Shown here: piece by piece, positions 58,627 to 64,000 of the stretch
Numbering within the stretch: position 1 is the first letter of the stretch
Layout of the letters: the number at the start of each line of letters is the position of its first letter
Assembly: GCF_900770955.1 (NCBI RefSeq)
Contig: NZ_CAAGLX010000021.1
Coordinates: 1 to 64,000 of the forward strand
Direction: 5' to 3'
Source of the DNA: an uncultured Phascolarctobacterium sp.
Lineage (GTDB): Bacteria; Bacillota; Negativicutes; Acidaminococcales; Acidaminococcaceae
DNA length: 64,000 nucleotides
Translations under genes and position numbers: made by a program
Notes under the pieces: model-generated
The model's input: only the letters and a program-made list of their open reading frames with translations
Told to the model about the DNA's origin: nothing
The model's database searches: none

Positions 58627-59682
58627 ATGCAAGATATTTTTGCTTTACCAATAGAAGAATTACAGGATTTGTTTGTTGCGGCAGGTCTGAAAAAATTCCG
58701 CGCGAAGCAGGTGTTTCAATGGCTGTACCAAAAGTCGGTCTTTGATTTTGCCGCTATGCACAACCTGAGCAAGGCAGATATAGCCGTGCTGCAAGAAAAA
58801 TTCACCGTGCTGCCGCGCAGTCTGGAAATTTTGCGTGAGCAGAATTCCTCCGACGGCATGACGAGCAAGCTGCTTTTGGGCTTGCCTGACGGCAATTCGG
58901 TAGAAACTGTTCTGATGCACCATGACTACGGCTACAGCGTGTGTGTTTCCAGCCAGGTAGGCTGCGATATGCACTGTGCCTTCTGCGCCAGCGGCCTGAA
59001 GGGCGCTGTACGCAATCTGACGGCAGCGGAAATCGTGGCTCAGGTTTACCTGTTCAACGAGCGTCTGCGTGAGCAGGGAGCGATGGTGAGCAGAGTGGTA
59101 GTGATGGGCAGCGGTGAGCCGATGCTGAATTTTGACAGCGTTTTGCAGGCACTGGATTTTCTGCATCGCGAGGACACCTGCAACATGAGCTACCGCAATA
59201 TGACACTTTCCACCTGCGGCATTATTCCGGGCATCAAGCGTCTGGAGGAGCAGGGCAAGCCGATTAATCTGGCAATTTCGCTGCACGCTGTCAAAAACGA
59301 GCTGCGTACGGCGCTGATGCCTGTCAACAAGGGCTATCCCTTTGTGGATGTGCTGACAGCTGCCGAAAGCTACAGTAAGACCAGCGGCAGGCAGATAACA
59401 TATGAATATATTCTGTTGAAGGAAAAAAATGACAGTCCGCAGGACGCGGAGCTTTTAAGCAATTACCTGCGCTATAAGCAGGCATCCGTTAATCTGATAC
59501 CGGCCAACCCGGTACCGGAGCAGGGCTTTGAGCGACCGTCCAAGGCGGCAGTAGAACGCTTTTTGCGCATCCTGCAGAAAAACAGGATTAACGCTACCGT
59601 TCGTAAGGAGATGGGCAAGGATATTGATGCGGCCTGCGGTCAGCTGCGGGCTAAATTTGCCAAGGAACAGGAGCAAAAATAA
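58627..59682 (+). CDS. rlmN: Dual-specificity 23S rRNA/tRNA adenine C2-methyltransferase RlmN
   Basis: 351 residues. Radical SAM CxxxCxxC in CDMHCAFCASG (about 115-125), preceded by VCVSSQVG; the catalytic Cys appear as CVSSQ and, near the end, AACGQL. MGSGEPMLNF and HAVKNELRTALMPVNKGYP are conserved. It methylates A2503 of 23S rRNA and A37 of tRNA. Its stop overlaps the prpC start by 1 bp. Confidence 0.96.
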   Translation: MQDIFALPIEELQDLFVAAGLKKFRAKQVFQWLYQKSVFDFAAMHNLSKADIAVLQEKFTVLPRSLEILREQNSSDGMTSKLLLGLPDGNSVETVLMHHDYGYSVCVSSQVGCDMHCAFCASGLKGAVRNLTAAEIVAQVYLFNERLREQGAMVSRVVVMGSGEPMLNFDSVLQALDFLHREDTCNMSYRNMTLSTCGIIPGIKRLEEQGKPINLAISLHAVKNELRTALMPVNKGYPFVDVLTAAESYSKTSGRQITYEYILLKEKNDSPQDAELLSNYLRYKQASVNLIPANPVPEQGFERPSKAAVERFLRILQKNRINATVRKEMGKDIDAACGQLRAKFAKEQEQK

Positions 59683-60428
59683 TGCAGGTAATCAGCAGAA
59701 CCCATGTGGGTCTGGTCAGAGAGAATAATGAAGATGCGCTGCTGGTACGCGAGCCTTCTCTTTTTGCCGTTGCCGACGGTATGGGAGGCTATGCGGCAGG
59801 TGAAATTGCCAGCAGGTCTACTATTAAAGCCTTTGAGGCTGCAACACACAGCCTGCGCCATGAGCAGGAGGAACAGAATATCCGTAAGGTTATGCTGGAG
59901 GCCTTTGACAAGGCCAATACGCACGTTTATAAAATGGCGGTAAGCAACGAAAGCTATTCCGGCATGGGAACGACGATGACGGCGCTTTATCTGCCGGGGG
60001 ACGGTCACGGTTACTGCTGCCATGTAGGCGACAGCAGACTGTATATGTTCCGCAACGGCAAGCTGGAGCAGCTTACGCATGACCATACATTGGTAGCAGA
60101 TTTACAGGAACAGGGAAAAATTTCGGATGAGGAAGCCTTTGTACATCCGCAGCGTAATATATTGCTGCAAGCCCTGGGTGTCGAGGAAACGGTAAAGGCC
60201 GATTTCTTCAGCTTCCGTCTGCAGGAGGGTGATAGGCTGCTGCTGTGCAGCGACGGTCTGTCCGACATGCTGCGTGCTGCCGAAATCAGCCAAATAATCG
60301 GCTGCGCCGATCCGGAACAGGCTGCGGACAGATTGCTGGAGCAGAGCCTGGACAACGGCGGACGCGATAACGTGTCCCTGATTCTGCTTGATTTAACTGC
60401 TCAGGGGGAGGAAAGCTGTAATGGATAA
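59682..60428 (+). CDS. prpC: PP2C-type Ser/Thr phosphatase (PrpC/IreP)
   Basis: 248 residues. Stp family motifs: THVGLVRENNEDALLV, FAVADGMGGYAAGEIAS, GMGTTMTAL, HVGDSRLYM, LLLCSDGLSDML and DNGGRDNVSLILL, with the metal-binding Asp in place. It dephosphorylates proteins phosphorylated by the kinase next door. It overlaps rlmN by one base and prkC by 8. Confidence 0.95.
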   Translation: MQVISRTHVGLVRENNEDALLVREPSLFAVADGMGGYAAGEIASRSTIKAFEAATHSLRHEQEEQNIRKVMLEAFDKANTHVYKMAVSNESYSGMGTTMTALYLPGDGHGYCCHVGDSRLYMFRNGKLEQLTHDHTLVADLQEQGKISDEEAFVHPQRNILLQALGVEETVKADFFSFRLQEGDRLLLCSDGLSDMLRAAEISQIIGCADPEQAADRLLEQSLDNGGRDNVSLILLDLTAQGEESCNG

Positions 60429-62385
60429 AAATGGCAAGACCATCTTGAACGGACGTTATGAGATTATTCGTCCGATTGGCTATGGCGGTATGGCCGAAGT
60501 CTTTTTGGCCCACGACCAGCTTTTGGACCGCAATGTAGCCGTAAAAATGCTGCGCGACCAGTTTCTTGAGGATAACGAGCTGCTGGAGCAGTTCCGCCGG
60601 GAAGCAAAATCCGCAGCCCGTCTGGTGCATCCGTATATCATCAATATTTATGATGTTGTTTCGGAGGGCAGCAACCAGTATATAGTTATGGAATATGTTG
60701 ACGGTGTGACGCTGAAGGAATATATGCAGGAGCACAAGCTGAGCCTGAATACAGTTCTGGAAATCGCCGTGCGTCTTGCAGATGCGCTGCAGCATGCACA
60801 TAGCCATAATATTATTCACTGTGACATTAAGCCGCAGAATATTTTGATTGATAAAAATATGAATCCTAAAATCGCTGATTTCGGTATTGCCAAAATGGTT
60901 ACCAACCAGACAATGGTTTATTCCAAATCGGTAATGGGTTCTGTGCATTATATTTCGCCGGAGCAGGCCTGCGGTGGTAAGATTACTGCCAGCAGCGATG
61001 TCTATTCCTTGGGCATAGTGCTCTTCGAAATGCTTACGGGTGAGGTTCCCTACGTCGGTACTACGGCAGTTGCCGTTGCCATGATGCATGTAGAAAAGCC
61101 GGTGCCGCAGCTGAAGGACTATATGGATGAGGTTCCCGAGGGTATGCAGGAGATTATGGACAAGGCGTTGGCGAAGCGCTGTGAGGACAGATACGCCAAT
61201 GCCGGTCAGATGCGGCGCGACCTGCTGAACTTGAAGATGAAGCTCTTTCCGTTCAGCAGCGAGGATTATCATCAGGAGCTGGGCGCGGTAAAGTCTAATG
61301 GTAATGTCATTGATACGCGTGATGACGGTGCTACAATGATTATGAAGCCGGTGCGCAGCGAGCTGCCGCCGAAGCAGGTAATGCTGGCTGCGGTTAAGGC
61401 GCCGGAAACAATTCAGGAGAAGCAGGAAGCAGTGCCTTCCGAAAAAGCAGGGGATGAGAAACCGGTGGCAAAGAAAAAGCTGAATTATACCAAACTGATA
61501 ATAATGATTACTGCTGCGGTAGTAGCGATTTCGCTGGTAGCGCACTTTATCTTCAACCGTAATCTGGCGGAAGTTGCAGTTCCTAACGTCACCAATATGA
61601 CGGTAGTTGAAGCACAGAAGCTGTTGGAGGAAAAGCAGTTTAAGGTGGAGCTGGAGGAAAAATACGGCGACCCCGACAAGTTTAAGCCCGGTACTGTTAT
61701 GGAGCAGTCTCCTAAGGCCGGCGAAAAACGTAAGCAGGGCAGCCTTATTATCCTGACCATCTGCAAGGGTGCGGAGCTGAAGGCTGTGCCTGATGTTACG
61801 GGCATGTCGCTGTCGAAGGCGGAGCAGCAGCTGCAGGCTGCAGGCTTTAAGGTCGGCAAGGTGACGCGCAAGCATGTGGACGGCGGTAAAATCGGCGCTG
61901 TTCTCAGCCAGTCGCCTAAGGGGCTGGACAAGGCTCCGAAGGGAACAGCTATTGATTTGGAAATCAACGAAGGCGATAAGCCGGTACCGGATATTATCGG
62001 CAAATCTGTTGACGAAGCCAAGGGTATGCTGGAGCAGGCAGGCCTGAAGCTTGGTGAAATCAAAAAGGTTCAGGATGCCAGTGCCAAAAAGAATGTAGTT
62101 TTGGCCTGCAACCCGGGTGTAGGCAGTAACCTTAACGAGGGTGCGGCTGTAGCGATTACGGTGGCTGCCGGCGGCGAGAAGAAGAGCGCCTACGTTGACT
62201 TTGTCGTACCGAACGGCAAGCCTGCCAACGTACGCATCGTGCTGACAGATGACAATGGTACGGCAACGATGTACAGCGGTACGCAGAACGGCGGCGTGCG
62301 CCTGCGCCAGAAGGTAGAATATGCAGGCAGTGCCAAGGTTCAGTTCATCTGTGACGGCAAGCTCATTGCTGAAAGGAATCTGTAA
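60421..62385 (+). CDS. prkC: PASTA-domain Ser/Thr protein kinase (PrkC/IreK)
   Basis: 654 residues. Cytoplasmic kinase domain (about 8-270) with P-loop GYGGMAEVF, catalytic loop HCDIKPQN (Cys where most have Arg in HRD) and DFGIAKM; a linker; one membrane segment (about 357-376); three PASTA domains outside (about 380-450, 452-520, 520-588: VPNVTNMTVVEAQKLLEE, VPDVTGMSLSKAEQQLQ, VPDIIGKSVDEAKGMLE); and an extra beta-rich tail (about 590-654). It senses cell-wall fragments and signals to IreB-type and other targets. ATG 60421 overlaps the phosphatase. Confidence 0.95.
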   Translation: MDKNGKTILNGRYEIIRPIGYGGMAEVFLAHDQLLDRNVAVKMLRDQFLEDNELLEQFRREAKSAARLVHPYIINIYDVVSEGSNQYIVMEYVDGVTLKEYMQEHKLSLNTVLEIAVRLADALQHAHSHNIIHCDIKPQNILIDKNMNPKIADFGIAKMVTNQTMVYSKSVMGSVHYISPEQACGGKITASSDVYSLGIVLFEMLTGEVPYVGTTAVAVAMMHVEKPVPQLKDYMDEVPEGMQEIMDKALAKRCEDRYANAGQMRRDLLNLKMKLFPFSSEDYHQELGAVKSNGNVIDTRDDGATMIMKPVRSELPPKQVMLAAVKAPETIQEKQEAVPSEKAGDEKPVAKKKLNYTKLIIMITAAVVAISLVAHFIFNRNLAEVAVPNVTNMTVVEAQKLLEEKQFKVELEEKYGDPDKFKPGTVMEQSPKAGEKRKQGSLIILTICKGAELKAVPDVTGMSLSKAEQQLQAAGFKVGKVTRKHVDGGKIGAVLSQSPKGLDKAPKGTAIDLEINEGDKPVPDIIGKSVDEAKGMLEQAGLKLGEIKKVQDASAKKNVVLACNPGVGSNLNEGAAVAITVAAGGEKKSAYVDFVVPNGKPANVRIVLTDDNGTATMYSGTQNGGVRLRQKVEYAGSAKVQFICDGKLIAERNL

Positions 62386-62387
62386 GC

Positions 62388-63287
62388 ATGGCAGAGCTGC
62401 AGGGCAGGGTCCTGAAAAATTACAACGGTTATTATTATCTTAAGGCAGAGGGAGAAAGCGAGCCCTATACCTGTAAGGTAAAAGGAAAAATGAAGAAAAA
62501 CCGTTTTTCGCTGGCAACAGGCGATATTGCCTGCTTTGAGGTAAGCAGCAGCGAAAAGCGCGAGGGGATGATTACCGGCGTGCTGCCGCGCAGAAATTTT
62601 CTGCCGCGGCCTACGCTGGCGAATCTGGATTTATTTGTGGCAGCCTTTGCCTGCGCTGCGCCGGATTTCAGCTTTCTGCTGGCAGATAAGCTGCTGGCGC
62701 TGGCAGAGCTGGCAAAAATTCCTGCGATATTAGTGCTCAATAAGGAGGATAACGCTCCTGCAGGCCTCATTGATCAGGTAAAGGCTGTTTACGAGCCTAT
62801 AGGCTACGAGGTTTATACCCTTTCGGCACAGAACGGTACCGGCGTGGAGGCTCTGCGTGAGCGTCTGCGCGGTAAAATATGCGCTTTTGGCGGACCTTCG
62901 GGCGTAGGTAAATCTTCTACGATTAACGCTATCGACAGCACAGTTGATTTACGTACGGGCGAGGTAAGCGAAAAAATCGGCCGCGGCAAGCATACTACAC
63001 GCTATGCGCAGCTGCTGCCGTTCGACGAAGGCTATATTGCGGATACACCGGGCTTCGGCAATCTGCTGCTGGAGGGCCTGAATGCCGAGATGGTGCTGGC
63101 CTCCTTCCGTGAGTTTGCCGATTATGAGTCAGGCTGCAGGTTCTGTCCCTGTACGCATACACACGAGCCTGTTTGCGGTGTAAAGGATGCTGTGGCTGCA
63201 GGAAAGATTTCTGCCAGCCGTTATGAATCATATTTGACAATGTTAGCAGAGGTAAAACTGCTGCAAGAGAAAGAGGGAAGAAAATGA
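62388..63287 (+). CDS. rsgA: Ribosome small subunit-dependent GTPase RsgA
   Basis: 299 residues. OB fold (about 1-70), circularly permuted GTPase with NKED (G4) before GPSGVGKSST (G1) and DTPGFG (G3), and the zinc site CRFCPCTHTHEPVCGV. It helps the late maturation of the 30S subunit. It starts two bases after prkC and overlaps rpe by 4 bp. Confidence 0.96.
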   Translation: MAELQGRVLKNYNGYYYLKAEGESEPYTCKVKGKMKKNRFSLATGDIACFEVSSSEKREGMITGVLPRRNFLPRPTLANLDLFVAAFACAAPDFSFLLADKLLALAELAKIPAILVLNKEDNAPAGLIDQVKAVYEPIGYEVYTLSAQNGTGVEALRERLRGKICAFGGPSGVGKSSTINAIDSTVDLRTGEVSEKIGRGKHTTRYAQLLPFDEGYIADTPGFGNLLLEGLNAEMVLASFREFADYESGCRFCPCTHTHEPVCGVKDAVAAGKISASRYESYLTMLAEVKLLQEKEGRK

Positions 63288-63928
63288 TGATTAAAGTTGC
63301 TCCGTCAATTTTATCTGCTGATTTTGCCTATCTGGCGGATGAAATCAAAAAAATTGAAGCTGCCGGTGCCGACTGGGTGCATATTGATGTTATGGACGGC
63401 CAGTTTGTTCCTAACCTGACCTTCGGTGCTCCTGTAGTAAAAAAAATCCGTAAGGTAACCAATCTGTTCTTTGACTGCCATCTGATGGTAGAAAATCCGG
63501 AAAAATACATTGCCGATTTCAAGGCTGCCGGTGCCGACCAGATTGTTGTGCATGTAGAAACTACAAAGCATCTGCACCGCTGCATCCAGCAGATTAAGGC
63601 TGAGGGCATGAAGGCCGGCGTGGCGCTGAATCCCGCTACCAGCCTGAGTACGGTAGAAGAAATTCTGCCTTACGTTGACATGGTACTGCTGATGACCGTA
63701 AACCCCGGCTTCGGCGGCCAGAGCTTTATTGAAGGCGTAGTGCCGAAGATTGAGCGCTTGCATGCTATGATTGCCGAGCGTGGTCTGAACGTAGATATTC
63801 AGGTTGACGGTGGCGTCAACGCCGAAACCTCCAAGGTAGTGAAGGCTGCCGGTGCCAATGTATTGGTAGCAGGCTCCTATGTTTACGGCGCTGAGGATAC
63901 CGCTGCCGCTATTGCCAGCCTGAAATAG
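63284..63928 (+). CDS. rpe: Ribulose-phosphate 3-epimerase
   Basis: 214 residues from ATG 63284 (next ATG at 63287). VAPSILSADFAYL, HIDVMDGQFVPNLTFG, DCHLMVENPEKYI, VMTVNPGFGGQSFIE and VDGGVNAETS are the epimerase barrel hallmarks with metal-binding His and catalytic Asp. It interconverts ribulose 5-phosphate and xylulose 5-phosphate, a natural step after ribose uptake by the rbs system. Overlaps rsgA by 4 bp; the window ends 72 bp after the stop without another gene. Confidence 0.96.
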   Translation: MMIKVAPSILSADFAYLADEIKKIEAAGADWVHIDVMDGQFVPNLTFGAPVVKKIRKVTNLFFDCHLMVENPEKYIADFKAAGADQIVVHVETTKHLHRCIQQIKAEGMKAGVALNPATSLSTVEEILPYVDMVLLMTVNPGFGGQSFIEGVVPKIERLHAMIAERGLNVDIQVDGGVNAETSKVVKAAGANVLVAGSYVYGAEDTAAAIASLK

Positions 63929-64000
63929 TATTCATCGATTAGTGAACAGCAAATAGTATTCGAAGCATAAAAAACCGTCCTTTCCCGTTGTCTGCGGAAT

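Noticed and set aside
63929..64000. Start of another gene at the right edge
   Set aside because: Only 72 bases remain and no ribosome site or frame can be judged.

Overview
This window reads as chromosomal DNA from a diderm Firmicute of the class Negativicutes, most likely a gut member of the Acidaminococcaceae (Phascolarctobacterium-like). The name is inference. The evidence is a Firmicute core (PolC plus DnaE, the ireB-ruvX-DUF1292-mltG block, the def-fmt-rsmB-rlmN-prpC-prkC-rsgA-rpe block, a glyQS T-box) combined with an outer-membrane protein: a YadA-type trimeric autotransporter that ends in an S-layer-homology (SLH) domain. Anaerobic metabolism is written in an [FeFe]-hydrogenase, an electron transfer flavoprotein with its own ferredoxin, and a desulfoferrodoxin. 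I found no rRNA, tRNA, CRISPR array or complete insertion sequence.

Layout. 1-300: tandem 111-bp repeats. 350-9.5 kb: polC, a DUF3783-like gene, yajQ, a DUF1232 gene, then ireB, ruvX, a DUF1292 gene, mltG, a U32 peptidase gene and a DUF4911 gene. 9.6-14.4 kb: a PhoPR-like two-component pair behind possible Pho boxes, an ACT/UPF0210 pair and nth. 15-18 kb: the SLH adhesin with internal 46-residue repeats. 18.1-22.2 kb, minus strand: an unknown small gene, a CpI-type [FeFe]-hydrogenase and a NuoF-tail/GltD fusion. 22.4-24.3 kb: an SSS transporter and a probable type I toxin-antitoxin locus. 24.3-32.8 kb: dnaE, etfB-ferredoxin-etfA, pyk and an unknown helical protein. 32.9-37.6 kb: rbsKDACB. 37.8-41.4 kb: T-box, glyQ, glyS and a small protein. 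41.5-43.9 kb: desulfoferrodoxin (minus) and rlmD, whose conserved-looking tail is cut by an in-frame amber codon.

44.0-49.4 kb is an AT-richer accessory island. It holds an excisionase-type HTH gene overlapping a single-chain restriction-modification enzyme (nuclease, N6-adenine methylase, two specificity domains), an orphan 117-residue protein, and an Rpn-family nuclease gene behind a hairpin leader, with a second copy of that gene's 3' end nearby. 49.4 kb to the end is the priA...rpe housekeeping cluster. It is split after priA by a DAHP synthase gene, a minus-strand ACT protein gene and an orphan sugar-binding lipoprotein gene.

How the parts may work together. The IreB homologue near the start and the PrpC/PrkC pair near the end are the phosphoprotein, phosphatase and kinase of one known signalling system. 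The hydrogenase/GltD pair and the Etf/ferredoxin unit both handle low-potential electrons and pyridine nucleotides. The replicative polymerase PolC lacks its usual proofreading exonuclease domain but keeps a full set of PHP metal ligands. The most unusual candidates for follow-up are the exonuclease-less PolC, the hydrogenase/GltD fusion, the outer-membrane adhesin tethered by SLH, the toxin/antisense RNA locus, the amber-interrupted rlmD tail, and the restriction/Rpn island.
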